A DNA stretch of 20,000 nt from Apostichopus japonicus (GCF_037975245.1 NC_092572.1:24377489-24397488), one strand, 5' to 3'; positions 8,736 to 20,000 are shown, counted from the stretch's first letter. Numbers and translations: made by a program. Notes: generated by a model from the sequence alone, not told the origin.

Positions 8736-8766
8736 ATTAAGGTGGATTGCGGGAAGGAGAAAGGCC

Positions 8767-8780
8767 GGGGGGGGGGGGGG
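8767..8780 (+). repeat. Poly-G tract (14 nt)
   Basis: Fourteen uninterrupted G lie at the start of the diverged duplication that follows the minisatellite. The proline-rich minus-strand frames at 8702-8997 result from this tract and its surroundings. Confidence 0.95.
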
Positions 8781-8804
8781 CGCTGGTATGGAGTGGACAC
8801 CAAA

Positions 8805-9010
8805 AAGTTAAGAAAGGGCTCAGTATCTGTAAATTGTGACGTTTTCTGTGTGCACATGGTAGTGGGAAAATATAATTGGGGTCGTGCAGAATACACGAAG
8901 GAAGCACGCATGTAGGTGGGGGACGGGGCGGAAGCAACGGTTTAAGAAAGGCCACAATATGTGTTCTGCAAATTTGGAAGTTTTGTGTATGCCACACATG
9001 GGAAATAGGG
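8805..9010 (+). repeat. Diverged tandem duplication (~128-bp period)
   Basis: The segment starting GTTAAGAAAGGGCTCAGTAT (about 8808) is matched by TTTAAGAAAGGCCACAATAT (about 8942). Similarity continues through GTTTTCTGTGTG...CACATGG...GGGAAAATA against GTTTTGTGTATGCCACACATGGGAAATAG, with small indels. This explains why both stretches carry look-alike minus-strand frames. The exact period and ends need an alignment. Confidence 0.6.
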
Positions 9011-9556
9011 TTATTGTCTTTATCTAACAGAAACTAAATAGCCTAAACACCGGAATAAGAATGTGGGATTCGCTTTATTGATCTCTAGAGAAATGTTGTC
9101 TTTATTTCGAAGAAAAGGAAGGTTAACTGTTGGAAATGTATATTCAGTAAAGGTTGTAGAAGATCAACTGGATTATATAGGGATTATCAAAATCCAAATG
9201 TCCTGTTGTGCAGAAACGATTGTGTGTTGAGTTACGTTTTAATTGACTCGTGCCTTAGTGGAAGAAACTGCTTTTCTGTGTGGACATATACGTTTGCAAC
9301 ATTTTGGTATCAAACAAAACCTCCCCAAAAAAGTGTCCAAGGAAAAGAAAAAATTTAAAATAGGAAATACGACTTATACAGTTTTTCAAGACAATGGGTT
9401 ATGAATTGTTTGTGTATTTTATGATAAGAAACCGATTGCAAAGGAGCACTGCAACTAGATTACATAGGCACAACAAACCAACCATAGAGACAGAGAACAA
9501 CATTGTGGAGCTTTAAAAAGAGGGGAAAACACACAATAACAACAAAAATAACTCCA
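9011..9556. other. AT-rich stretch, no feature recognised
   Basis: I see no exon or repeat. Minus-strand AATAAA hexamers (about 9078 and 9108) lie some 450 bp beyond the possible terminal exon at 9783..9557 and could serve as its polyadenylation signals. Confidence 0.35.
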
Positions 9557-9783
9557 CTAACAACAGTTAAAAATCAACGATACGAGCACACACACAACAG
9601 TTATGTAGACAGACAAACCTTCCGTAGGGTTTTGCGATTGATCAAAACAGTCAAAAAGGGAATCAGATACACTGGATTTGTTGTTGCTGTTCGTTATCCG
9701 ATTGTAAATGCAGTTACTGGTATCGTCTGGGTTCCATGGTACTATGGCAGTGGTACCTATTACCAGCATAACATTTGCTCGGA
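9557..9783 (-). CDS. Possible terminal exon with hydrophobic C-terminus
   Basis: The protein is not recognised. A good acceptor (pyrimidine-rich, ending TCTCTGCCATTAG) precedes 9783. From there 2 nt complete a phase 1 codon and 74 codons run to a TAG. The peptide has an N-terminal part with VIGTTAIVPWNPDD, three cysteines before the tail, and sequons such as NKS. It ends in GLSVYITVVCVLVSLIFNCC, about 18 hydrophobic residues with no cytoplasmic tail, as in a tail-anchored or GPI-signal C-terminus. The phase 1 start would suit an extracellular module gene. Against it, the opposite strand is open over the same stretch (9503-9787), no domain is recognised and no partner exon was found. It may be chance. 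Confidence 0.25.
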
Positions 9784-9789
9784 CTAATG

Positions 9790-12700
9790 GCAGAGATAAA
9801 GAATTAAGTCATATATAACATTAAAGGGGGAAAATAAGAATCCATTCTCTGTTAATCCACACCCCAATCCCGAAAGAAAAATATGAAAGAATGGAGTCAT
9901 TTCACAACTTGTTTTTTTCTATATGATTTGGTTGTAAGTCATGTTTTAGAGGCTGTTGCAGATTACCGTTTAAGCTAGATGGTTATGGCTGATTATGAAG
10001 AGTAATATTATTACTTTTAAACTATGTTACTTTAGTACCCTACTTTCATAATACATTTTCACATACAAGTTTATCTATATATTGTAACCTTTCTACCTAA
10101 CACCAGACGAGAAATAAAGAAAAAGCAAAGAAAAGGATAATCCTCTTACAGAGAAAATGCAATTACTTTAGTTCATAAGTTCAAAGCATATCATGTCAAT
10201 TTTACTTCCCGATCTTAACATGCAAAGTGGGCTATATTATAAATTTCTGTAATCAAATTAGTTAAATTAGGTATGTACTTAAAGAGGCTTTAAGAACCAT
10301 TTTCTTCATGAAACGAATACCATTTACAAGCCAAAATATTTGCCTGCAAAATAACCCCCATGGCTAGACACGGTTCTTAATTACAAAAGAAACCGACTAT
10401 ATACAGCACAGTGTCTATGTACATTGGTTCTGTTTCTTTTGGTAGTGAGAGAACACCAATGATAGATAAAAAAAAATAACTTTTTTAAGTTGTTTGGGTC
10501 TTGTAATTTCAAGTGCGGAAAGGGTCTTTCAGATTTGGTTGAAATAGGACAAGTCACCGAAGATCGAAGCATCATTCCAGACTAAATCTCCTTACGGTTA
10601 ACGTGCATGAATTCTCCAGGCCTGGCATAATATGTGATTACTATAGCCACCTTTCTCATGCTAAGTATAAGAAACGTCCATGTATTCCGTTTTGGTGACT
10701 ATGCATATCGCCAATAATAGCATTACATGCATATTCATCACGGCATCATGCATAATTTGTTCTATCAGGGTAGGAGATATGTGGAATGGAAATGATTAAA
10801 GATCGAGTCGAAATCGTGCATTGTTTCTCAGGCTCGTTTTCATATCCATGCAAGTAGACTACTTATATCTTTGTATATCTTTGTATGCTTCAGATTAACT
10901 CCATTTATAGTTAGTTTTATGATTATTAGTATTATTTTTATTATAATATTATATTATTTTAGTATTATTATTATAGTAAGTATTATCTCATGTTTCTACG
11001 TGAAACATAACAGTTTTGTTAAATATAAGACTTTACTGCTTTTTGGTAGTTACAAGATCTTGTTTAAATAACTTTTGATTAATATGTTACGGTCCCATTA
11101 AACTAATCACTAATTGACCTTGGAATGGGGTAATAGGGCGCAGTGCAAGAATGTTACCAGTTAATAGGCTAAGGTAGATAGGTTTGAATAAGGTAAAGGA
11201 CACAGGTAAATGATGAGTAACGTAAAACACTAGTTACTATATCTTCTCCCTTTCCTATAGTAGAACGCTACTTTTGTTATTTATTCAATTTTTGTTTTTA
11301 TTATAATGAATATCCTCATAACATGTTATTCTCTTCGTAATTGCTTATGTTAATGACATGAGTTGTGTTGTGTTCTACAATTTTTGATACAGTTAATGGG
11401 ATAAATGGTTTCTTCTGCAAACATTGAAAAGGGACTTATGATTTAAGATATTGAACTCTGTGGACAAACGTGTGACTTGACGGTCAAATGAAAAAGAAAA
11501 TAACATCTGATTTTTGACGATCAAAAATGATAAATGAAAGAATAATCATTGAACAAACAAAAAATGTACAATTAAAGTGTTTTTGATACACACAATAAAT
11601 CTTTCCAATGGCAATTATTTAGTAATAGTTAGCATTATATTGGTATAGGCCTCAGGGTAGTACCAACGATGAACCCCGGTAAAAGGAAAGAAAAGATACC
11701 TCAATAAACATACTTTGTCTATCAAGAATTTGCATGGAACACAATATTTTCTGGTCTGTGTCTGACGGTTAATAGCTCTATATAATTATGTAAATGAAAT
11801 GTGTTTTAATCGAAATGAATGTGTCAGTAAAATTGAGATGTAAGAAATCGTGTTTTTTTTATGAATGCAATTTATTGTTACCGAGCACTATAGAATTTAG
11901 ATGTCACTGTATATTGTAATTCCGTATATACCTTATTAACAGTATTTGACTATAAAACTGTTATTGAATGGCAACAGTTTTTTTCAAGCATAAAAGCTTG
12001 AAAGAACAATTTGAAAACAAAGAAATTTTAAAGTAATTATAACGATAGTTATGCGTTATCAACTATGCATTCATAGGCATGCCTTAATGGGGGAAGGTTT
12101 ATAATTCAAAAGGTATAATAGAAATGGCTTAATTTTATCCTTTCTTTAGACCTGTACACTGTTATATGTCATCATATGGAATGCTCCACGCAAATAGCTG
12201 TCAATTATATTCAGAATGTAATCACAATAATGTTACATGTCACCTTAAATGTTCAAGCCTTTAACCATCATAATCGACCCGAGACATGCCACTGTCTCGT
12301 GGGTACACACCCTAATGTCTAGAGAGGAAGCGCCAAATTAACCATATGTAAATGTATTAACTGTACAAATGATTTATTTTGGTGTGATTGTGTTTTATTT
12401 TATTGGATATAGAACGCCAAAAGGGTCAATAAATGTAATGTTATTACATAATCAGCAGTGTTCACATGATGACAATTGGTAACAAAGTTATCCTCAGGCT
12501 GTCAATGCTAACGTTTAGAACGACTGTTGACTATATTAACAAATTCAGTTGTGAAAAGTGATTATTCTTGGTAATCTTACAGAATCAGATATCGAATTAG
12601 GGAATTTGATAACAATATTATTTATCGTTTCTGAAAGACGAAAAGACGTTAAATTGGATTACAACGATTCCCTAAGAGGGCCCCGTGCATTAGCGGATTT

Positions 12701-15495
12701 CGTTAAAGTCCATCAGTATATTGAATGCAAATTTGCGCTCTTGTTTATTTAAAGTTTCCAAAAACTTATCAAAAGGATTTCTTGGAAGCTCAGACTTTGC
12801 AAAATGATCACCGACACTTAGAAATGTTAAAGGGATACTATAATGTTGACATTTAACAAAGCAAAATGCTGAAAAGCCACGTCCTCAGGGCATAATGTAT
12901 ATCGAATGACATTAGATACGAGGTTTTGGAATGGCAATAATTTGATAATGTAACACTTTGCGAACAAAAATGATTTTTTCTAAAACAATGTTCGACACAT
13001 TAAGACGAATTGGAATAAGCAGAATCTTGTTAACCTATAACACAACATGCGTTTCAACAGTTATTATTGCAATTACTATTGAAGCCCAAGGAATCATATA
13101 CAAAATTATGAGGAAGTTGTGAAAAAAAATATGTCCGTAGGATAAATACGCTGGTACTCTTGTAACTAATGTTTGATGTCACTGTCAAATTATGTGTCTT
13201 TTGGAACGCTAAAATGACATGTCTCTTGAACATTAAATGTAATGTGACCGCTTTTTCATATGTCATATGTATACATGATGTAATATAATACATAAAAGTA
13301 ATGTTAGTGCATCATGCCGAAAACAGTCACGTGGCAATTCATATTTTGGTCAAACAATCATAACGTAAGCGAATATTGCAGATTTATTATTTTTATTATG
13401 GTGAATCTCATTGACAATTTAGTATCTTAACTTTGAAACGATTGAGCACAGGTAGTGCGGCTTTTTCATTTATATTTACATGGTTATGTAGCGTCATTAG
13501 CGTCATTGAGCAAAACATGAGTCACATAACTTCTGTTCTCCACCTTAAAATAAACATAAGTTCGAAGATGGGGATGAAAAAAGAGTTTAACAAAAATGGT
13601 ACATAATAAATGGAATTAATATACAAATGTAAATAAAAATATCGCAGATATAAAATGATGAGTTTACTTGTTTTGATTCGAGAAGAATCAAAACGTGAAA
13701 TATATATTCAATGTCCTGAATACATGCACAATCTATTTGATGTTACTACTGTGGTAAACCTCATTCAAATGACCACAGATATATGCATTGGTTATAATTT
13801 AATTATACCTTATGGTAAAACACAACTTATAGGGAAAAGGAAATAACTAGATTAAGGTCCACGTTCCCCTACTCGCTGCATTGGTCGACAACATACCTAC
13901 TGCCTCGATTGTAAACGTGGTCGAAGAAGCCGATCTATTAACTACATAGTAATTTGATTGATTACGCATTGCCTTTAACAAGTAGATGACTTGCAGACGA
14001 GGTGCAGATTAATAATAAATAATATAATTTGCTCGCGTTTATTTAAACAGTTTGCGCAAATAAACATGATCAAACATTATGTCAAAACTCTCCAGATCTT
14101 GTTTCAATGCAAAGCATGTCATATATGAGAGTTTGGGGACTTTGAATATGTATAGTTACACATTGTCACAACATTTATAACAATCGCTATAACACTGCAA
14201 GCTGATGTGCGGGAGCAATGTACGCCATCAGAGGAAGTTCTCGAAAAAAACGTGTTCGAGGAAACCAGGTATTACCTCCATATTGATAATAATAATAAAA
14301 ATAATATATAATAATCAGTAGTTATTTTTACGACACTTAAACGACCACAAATGTGGGAGAAGCCCGCAAGGGCTTATGGATTACAACTTACACATTGGGT
14401 GGCTTCCAATTCAACTTTTACACTCAAATTTGGAATTGTTTCAATTTAGTAGGTTATTGATACCAGAGTATCGCCTGGAAGAGATTATACGCAATTAAGG
14501 CATTTCGCTACACATGATTATTGCCGCATCCTTTGCTTAGTAATTTATATAGCTAGTACATAAAAACAATTGTGCCCTGTAGCCCTTACATAATGGAATC
14601 TGCAATAAAATATTTAAGGAGGGAAAAATAACCAAATTGAAAAAAATGTGCAAAACTACCCATTGACGTATATGTTTGTAACGCTTTAATAATATTTTGG
14701 TCTATAGCATATCGTGTTTTACAAACGAGAGTGGACTCCTTACTATTTCCCAGAAAGCAACGAAGGTGTAGATGAAATGGCTATGAGGCTTGTCTTTTCA
14801 AAACATTGTTTGGGTGTTTTACCGTAAATCGAGAGAAATGTCTATCCATCTCTCGAATTCGTTACTACGTTTAGATCAATGAAAGCTACCGAATTAGTCG
14901 AGCCGATCTTCATTTTCAATTACATTTGTTCTCAAATCGTGAAGAACTAAACGATTTACTTCCTTACTAAATCCTTACTACTCACTCAGACCATGAAAAA
15001 CTTGTCTCGACAATGTGAAAAGCAGTTCAGTCAAATTTCATAAACTTGGAGTTTATAAAAAAGAAGACAGAAATAAGGGCCTCATTAGGAAGTCAATAAC
15101 AAAAATTCAAGGAATATAGGAGTGTCGAAGCTTACTATTTAGAATGAATAAACTCTTTGCACTTTTAAATGAAAGCCATACAGGCGCATATATGAATTTC
15201 TAAAGGCAGGATTTTCTGATTCTAGTTGGTATTTGTAAATATCCTTATATGCTTGATTAAATGTACAAAAGATTAATCAACAGAAGAACCTAATTTCTTC
15301 TTTAAAAAATAAAATTTAAATCAATATCTAAAAATAAATAAATTTCAAAGGCTAATAATCCACAAGATTATAAAGGGAAAGTAAGCGTTGACTTAGGAGA
15401 ACAAATGTCACGGTGACATCAGGGACCACCTTGCCATAGTACGTTTTGTTATTTCCTTTAAGGGAATATCTGGCACTATAAGTATACCATATTTT
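9790..15495. other. Long AT-rich stretch without a supportable gene
   Basis: I read both strands for exons and found nothing I would defend. Short patches with coding-like composition occur near 12240-12330, 12600-12750, 13854-13945 and 14202-14268, but they lack matched splice sites or domains. Low-complexity TTA/ATT runs lie at about 10915-10985 and 14285-14318. The hydrophobic frame at 10871-11071 is produced by the first of these. Confidence 0.45.
10915..10985 (+). repeat. Low-complexity TTA/ATT tract
   Basis: The tract consists of irregular ATT, TTA and TTAT triplets with very few C or G. It has no fixed period. Confidence 0.8.
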
Positions 15496-15499
15496 CTGT

Positions 15500-17190
15500 T
15501 ATCCGTATGTAACTATTGCGTCTTGCCCTTGAAAGATCAAATTCCCTTTGGGTATCTGCAGCATTTATTATCAGACACCGGTATAATTGTACAAGGTGTC
15601 GCACAGAAGTGCCGGGATGTTTTGATGAGAGAATAGCTGTCTGACAAACGCCCGACATTTTGCTGCCCTTTACCTATATGTTCGTATCTGCTTCAGTCCA
15701 ATCCATGCATGCACATATTACAATATGCAGTATCATATCAAGCTTGTGTGGGCTCTTTCGTTGGGTGACGTTTCTTCAACAAAGTATCATATATGTTAGA
15801 ATTGAAAGAATTATGGTATTGGTCACTGATATTGGAGCAGAATAGCACAAACGAACATAAATAACACCGCGTATTTGGCTGCCGTCACGGTTTTGTTTGG
15901 TTTCATGTTTACTGTCATTGACTCTATTTTAAGTCTATGCACATTCTACAGCGTTAAATAAGACATATGGTATTAAATATAGGCCTAGTGACATATAAGG
16001 GTATATTGTTCATCTTTTACCATGTTTACACAAACGAATAGACTTAACTTCAGCCGCTTGGATGGTTATCTATACTTGTTAGGCAATGTCAGAAATTTGC
16101 ATATACCTTTACATTGTGCATGTTTAATCATAGCTAACGTGTCCAATGTACAACGTTTTACACACACCGAAGTAAACAGTTTGATGGGAGAATCACTCAA
16201 GGAAAACACGAGGCGCTTTGCTTTATTTTCATCATCATGTTGCTGTTAGACATTGTCTGTTATTGCAAAATTCCCGCAGATATTCCCAATGAGAGTAGTA
16301 TACTGGCTAAAAACACCACACACTTTTGTATCTTCCAGTTGCTATTAAAAATTGACTATAGCCAAATCCCACAAAAAATTGCTTTATTCAGTATCATAAT
16401 ATAACCCTAATGTTTTTATAAAGTATTGTTCCCAGACATGTTATGAAGAGACTAACAATGGCGGACAATGAACTAGACACTTTGCTAACTACAGATATTA
16501 CTGTATTCAGTATGTTATATAATTCTAGTGTAAGTGCAGGCCGGGTATTTCTCACAGAACGTTTGGAGATAGGAACAATATGCGGACAACACAATGTATA
16601 TTGCTTACTACGTATCTTTATTTGTTTACTACGTATCTTTATATTCTTGTTTTCCATTAGACAATGACTGTGATAACTCACTAACACGGATATTACACTA
16701 CATGTATCACATATAACACTAACAATGTAAGTGTTAGGTTAGTCTAGATATTAGCCTATCCATTGGAATTGTCATATAGGCAACACAATGTACGCTGCTC
16801 CTCTTCATATATACATATATGTTACTGTGCGTTTATTGCCTTTTATAGCAATACAATCACGGCAGATGTTACTTAGTTGTTATCATCAAATATAACATTC
16901 TTGTAAGTATGAGGTAATTACCTATTGGCATTTGGAGAAGAGACGTATATTAGTGGAACACACAATCAAGATATGTGTACTATTTTCCCCTTTTATCTAC
17001 ATGTTACTGTTAGACGTTGTCTTTATAGCCAAGTCCCCAACGGGTGTTTGTAGAGCATAACTGTATTTGATAACAGGTACTATTGTGCAAGCTGTCACAT
17101 ACACACTCTAGTGAAAGTTTTGACGGGATAATCACTCGCATGTAACACTATGAAGACAGGCAGTTTGCATCACCGAATGTTCTTGTTACG
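15500..17190 (+). repeat. Degenerate satellite-like array, ~165-210-bp units
   Basis: A motif near CATGTTACTGTTAGAC followed by TTGTCTTTATAGCC recurs at about 15506, 15675, 15904, 16074, 16236, 16436, 16646, 16815 and 17000, and weakly near 17176. Adjacent spacings run from about 160 to 230 and cluster near 185. A second motif, around CTAGTGTAAGT and GGGATAATCACT, recurs at about 15616, 16170, 16525, 16711, 16885 and 17114, mostly in step with the first. The best pair is 15506-15645 against 17005-17140, which aligns almost without gaps. Units are strongly diverged and none keeps a reading frame, so the frames at 15476-15658, 15660-15845, 16022-16249 and 16394-16687 are best regarded as artefacts of the array. 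Confidence 0.6.
16605..16641 (+). repeat. 21-bp tandem duplication
   Basis: TTACTACGTATCTTTA occurs at 16605-16620 and again at 16626-16641. The duplication lies inside one unit of the larger array and makes that unit longer than its neighbours. Confidence 0.9.
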
Positions 17191-19264
17191 ATGATGACAA
17201 CGATATCTCGTTCCCTAGGTTACCAATGACGTTGCTATATTCCTACAACCATCAAGCACATTTTGTATAATAAGGGCGTACCCCCAATTTGTCACATTAC
17301 TGTTCACATTAATACATGCATTTTCTCGGGTTTTTCTATAGCCACTCTTTTACCCTCTCTTTTTTGGCGACTTTTCTGTCTTTTTTCTTATATGATGTAT
17401 GTATTTTTTGGGAACTTATTCAAATGACGAAATTAACCAGAATATCTAGCGCCCTCGATTACAAACTATTCAATTCTTCGACTGTAGCCGTATCAATCTT
17501 GAATTGTCTTTTCCTTTCCTATTTCTTCTTCTTCTTCTTGTGTTCGGTCTGGCATCTCTCAAATATGATGCATGAGTCCACACCTAGCATGCACCCTGGA
17601 GATAACTTGACGGAAGCCAAGAAGTGACTTTCATGAAAGATATCTCCCAACAGACAGACTGAATTATGACAGCTACTTCGCTAATCCATCCAATTGATGA
17701 TGAAAAGGAAAGAAAGGGGAAAGAAAGAAGTCTGTTCTCTCGAATGGAAGTTTGCCTTTTCTGGAACTGACAGCTGATTAAAGTTTCGACACGCACCAGC
17801 GAACTGATAGTGAGCATAAAGAGATAGCGAAAGAATTTTGGAAATGAGAACAATTCATTTTGAAAGTCTTAAAGGAGATACACCAAGTAAAATGAAGTTA
17901 AACTAAGACATAAAGTATAAAGTGTCTCGCTGTTACACATATATGTAAAATTCAGACTGCTGCAACACTATATCTAAACAGGTAGCAACTTTTCCATTAC
18001 TAGCAAAACTATTATATATAATTAAAAAAAGATATCCTACACAAGTTTTAACAAGCTAGGGACAATTTTGTCTTTTGTATTTTCGTGGAACTGCTCCTCA
18101 AACAAACGACCGTTACAACTCGCTAACCTGATATAGGCTAAATTAATATTTACAAAGTCGCCTTCTAAACGAGGTCTCCTATGAGATATTAATAACCATG
18201 TAATCAGTTTTCCATATTTTTTAACGCTTTCTTTTCCGACAAAATTCTATCCAACTGATTCCATTTGGTGATTTTAGTGTGAATTTTAAATGACCTTAAG
18301 CCCTTTTGATAGGACAAGATTGATAACTCTTCACACATTACGTGCTCACAGCAACAGTATCTTTAAATTATAAAACAACAAAAAAATCTTGATTAATTAT
18401 GGTCAAGCGCCTTCTTGTGAGCAAAGTGTCATTTTCCGAGCTACGTGAAGGTTGCATATCACACAAAACAACCGCAGTGGGATTTTATTTCTAAACTTAA
18501 AGTAGCGGGGTGTTTCTCATCAAAGCTTAACTACCAAACCGTATATAATCCTTCCCTGCACCTTGTGTGTGTCCTTTCCATGGATGAGTACACATCCTCC
18601 GGGCTTTTGAATTAAGTTATAAAAAAGTATTACTTTGTTAGCTAATTACTGCTGTTTTTTTTTTATTAAGTTTTATTCTGGTTAAATAGGAAAATTATTT
18701 TAAACGAATTTAAGGTTATCAAAGTTAGCCGCCATCTTCGTAATACTACAAGCACTTCACGCGCACTATACAATATTGCGTATTACAATTGCAGTACTAG
18801 TTATATCTGTCTTTGTGTACGAGAGGAGAAGAAAGTCAGATAGACCATATGCTGTGTTAAAAGCGAGTAACTCCCGATAACTCAGAGAATATCAATAGAA
18901 TGCCCTGCAACAAATTGAGTGTATTGGTACCTGTCACATGTTGAGTATATATACGCTTATAACCTAACAACCATTGTATATGACTACATAACTCCTGAAG
19001 TAAAATTAATGCACGTAACACAATATTGAGCAACCGAAAACATGAAGTTTTAATTACATTATCTTCTCATTAACGTCAATATAGTCAGACCTTCATTAAG
19101 TTCTTGTATTATTCATTTGAGTTCAGTAGCCGTGACCCAAGCACCTTTTCTAGATTTGCTTAGCATAGCAAACCTACTTTCTGTGTGACTGAGTGCGTGG
19201 TTATGGCGATTACATTTAACGTTGGGAAAATCACAACGAATCGTCTAGGTAGCAACGTCCCTGG
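17191..19264. other. Stretch without a supportable gene
   Basis: The 103-codon frame at 17316-17627 is hydrophobic because of T-rich sequence and a TTC run near 17525. It lacks a domain, a signal of conservation or splice partners. The minus-strand frame at 17853..17584 starts from TTG and is likewise unsupported. No repeat stood out. Confidence 0.4.
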
Positions 19265-19268
19265 TGTG

Positions 19269-19316
<48 letters not shown>
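19265..19316. repeat. TA microsatellite
   Basis: An alternating TA tract of about 45 nt is interrupted once by C and bounded by TGTG on the left and CACAC on the right, making it palindromic overall. Confidence 0.95.
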
Positions 19317-19319
<3 letters not shown>

Positions 19320-19582
19320 TTATACCTATAGAGTACATCAACTTACATCTCGGATATTTGCAATCGTTACATGTATTATATATCACTGATACACAAAACA
19401 CATTTCGTTAATGCTTATTTGAATATTTAATGCCAATCATATTGGCGTTGATAACACGTACGTCCGTCAAGTATTTTGGAGAAACAACTTTTAAACCTTC
19501 CACAGTCCTCTTCGTCCATCATACTGCTTGTGTATAATAACCTCTTCTCGGGTAGAAGAGTTGAAACATTAGAAGACTTTAC

Positions 19583-19729
19583 GAGAAGAGTCTTGGGTGA
19601 TGTTGAGACCCTTTAAGGTGTACGTTTCGCCGGGATCAAACAGCAAACAACAATTGTATTCCAAACAAGGTCGATTGTTGGCAGCACAAAATCGAGTGAA
19701 TTGATATTTTAGTAAGGCAGCGTGTAGAC
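19583..19729 (-). CDS. Possible internal exon, Cys-rich, phase 1-1
   Basis: The protein is not recognised. A 147-nt segment lies between an acceptor (TTTGCATTTATAG before 19729) and a donor-like CTC|GTAAAG at 19583/19582. It comprises 2 nt, 48 codons and 1 nt, the same phase 1-1 layout as the immunoglobulin exons at the other end of the window and on the same strand. The peptide contains RFCAANNRPCLEYNCC (four Cys in 15 residues) and DPGETYTLKGLNITQDSS. The second part recalls the E-F region of an immunoglobulin domain (T-L-x-x-L-x-I-x-x-D-S) and includes an NIT sequon. Reading past the donor meets a stop after five codons. The donor is weak at its last exonic base, and no partner exon was found, so chance is a real alternative. 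Confidence 0.3.
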
Positions 19730-19934
19730 CTATAAATGCAAACTCAAAATTTCATAGTATTGTATATCAGGTGCCTTTCCGAGGTGAACTTAGTAAGTAT
19801 TATAGAAATATAGGATACAATGTACTGTTTGCCTTTTATCTTTGACGATTTTTGGCGAATATACGAGGTTGTTATAGAAAAGTATTAAAGAAATAGCTAC
19901 AAAGGTCAGTGTCTGGACAAAGAACTTAAGGGAT

Positions 19935-19946
19935 CCCCCCCCCCCC
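19935..19946 (+). repeat. Poly-C tract (12 nt)
   Basis: Twelve uninterrupted C lie next to the SINE head at the window edge. On the minus strand it reads as poly-G following the tRNA-like part. Confidence 0.95.
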
Positions 19947-20000
19947 TTTAGCCCAATACGCGGACACCCTAACCACTAGGCTGTGGATGCTGATTGTATG
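19947..20000 (-). mobile_element. tRNA-derived SINE head, cut by window edge
   Basis: The minus strand reads CAGCCTAGTGGTTAGGGTGT from 19983, then CCGCGTATTGGGC. CAGCCTAGTGG fits the RNA polymerase III A box (TRGYNNARNNG) at all but the first base, and the following sequence resembles a tRNA D-arm and anticodon stem. The expected B box is not found within the next 80 nt, where a poly-G tract interrupts, so this is not an intact tRNA gene. A truncated or decayed tRNA-SINE is the simplest reading. Its 5' end lies beyond the window. Confidence 0.55.

Noticed and set aside
8702-8997. Proline-rich minus-strand frames
   Set aside because: They are created by the poly-G tract and by the diverged tandem duplication.
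9503-9787. 94-codon frame on the plus strand
   Set aside because: It overlaps the minus-strand candidate exon base for base. It has no domain and an AC-rich low-complexity start. Only one of the two can be real, and the minus strand has the better splice signal.
13854-13945. GC-richer patch with open frames on both strands
   Set aside because: Several frames look equally coding-like, so composition alone is not evidence. No splice sites or domain.
14202-14268. Small exon-like segment (plus) between a CAAG acceptor and an ACCAG|GTATTA donor
   Set aside because: Only 21 codons, a poor pyrimidine tract, unequal phases and no partner exon.
16394-16687. 97-codon minus frame containing a repeated KIRSKQ
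   Set aside because: The repeat comes from the 21-bp duplication inside the satellite-like array; other array units do not keep the frame.
17316-17627. 103-codon hydrophobic frame (plus)
   Set aside because: Its composition follows T-rich and TTC-repeat DNA. It has no recognisable domain, splice partner or other support.
19427-19522. 31-codon frame with spaced Cys (minus), just past the candidate exon at 19583
   Set aside because: It is in a different frame from the candidate exon, has no acceptor of its own that I trust, and is too short to judge.

Overview
The window looks like AT-rich nuclear DNA of an animal with sparse, intron-containing genes. Open frames are short (the longest is 115 codons), consensus splice sites are present, and microsatellites, long C/G homopolymers and decayed retroelements are common. 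No bacterial-style operon, rRNA, complete tRNA or CRISPR array is visible. The composition, the V-type immunoglobulin exons and the Penelope/LINE/tRNA-SINE remnants would suit a marine invertebrate deuterostome such as an echinoderm; that placement is inference.

Only one gene is firmly supported. It runs on the minus strand. Two exons (2293..2162 and 679..464) encode the two halves of one V-type immunoglobulin domain, with the intron inside the domain. Both exons are phase 1-1 and join in frame, giving the first Cys, the core Trp, the D-x-G-x-Y-x-C motif and a final beta strand with normal spacing. The leader exon and downstream exons are not recognised and probably lie outside or were missed. 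The intron between the exons carries the 3' end of a non-LTR retrotransposon (about 2064..1955, minus strand).

From 2.3 to 8.0 kb I see no convincing gene. This stretch holds a guanine-run (G4) motif (2993-3031), a long imperfect inverted repeat that folds back on itself (4843-5161), a tRNA-SINE-like fragment (about 6990-7150) and a pyrimidine microsatellite.

From 8.0 to 9.0 kb lies a compact repeat cluster. A 177-bp insertion is flanked by a 14-bp direct repeat and contains a hammerhead-ribozyme core of the kind known from Penelope-like elements. A degenerate 35-bp minisatellite and a diverged tandem duplication follow.

From 9.0 to 15.5 kb there is mostly unassignable AT-rich DNA with one possible terminal exon (9783..9557, minus). 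From about 15.5 to 17.2 kb a degenerate satellite-like array of roughly 165-210-bp units explains most of the open frames there. The last 2.8 kb holds a TA microsatellite, one possible 147-nt phase 1-1 exon (19729..19583, minus) and the head of a tRNA-derived SINE at the window edge.
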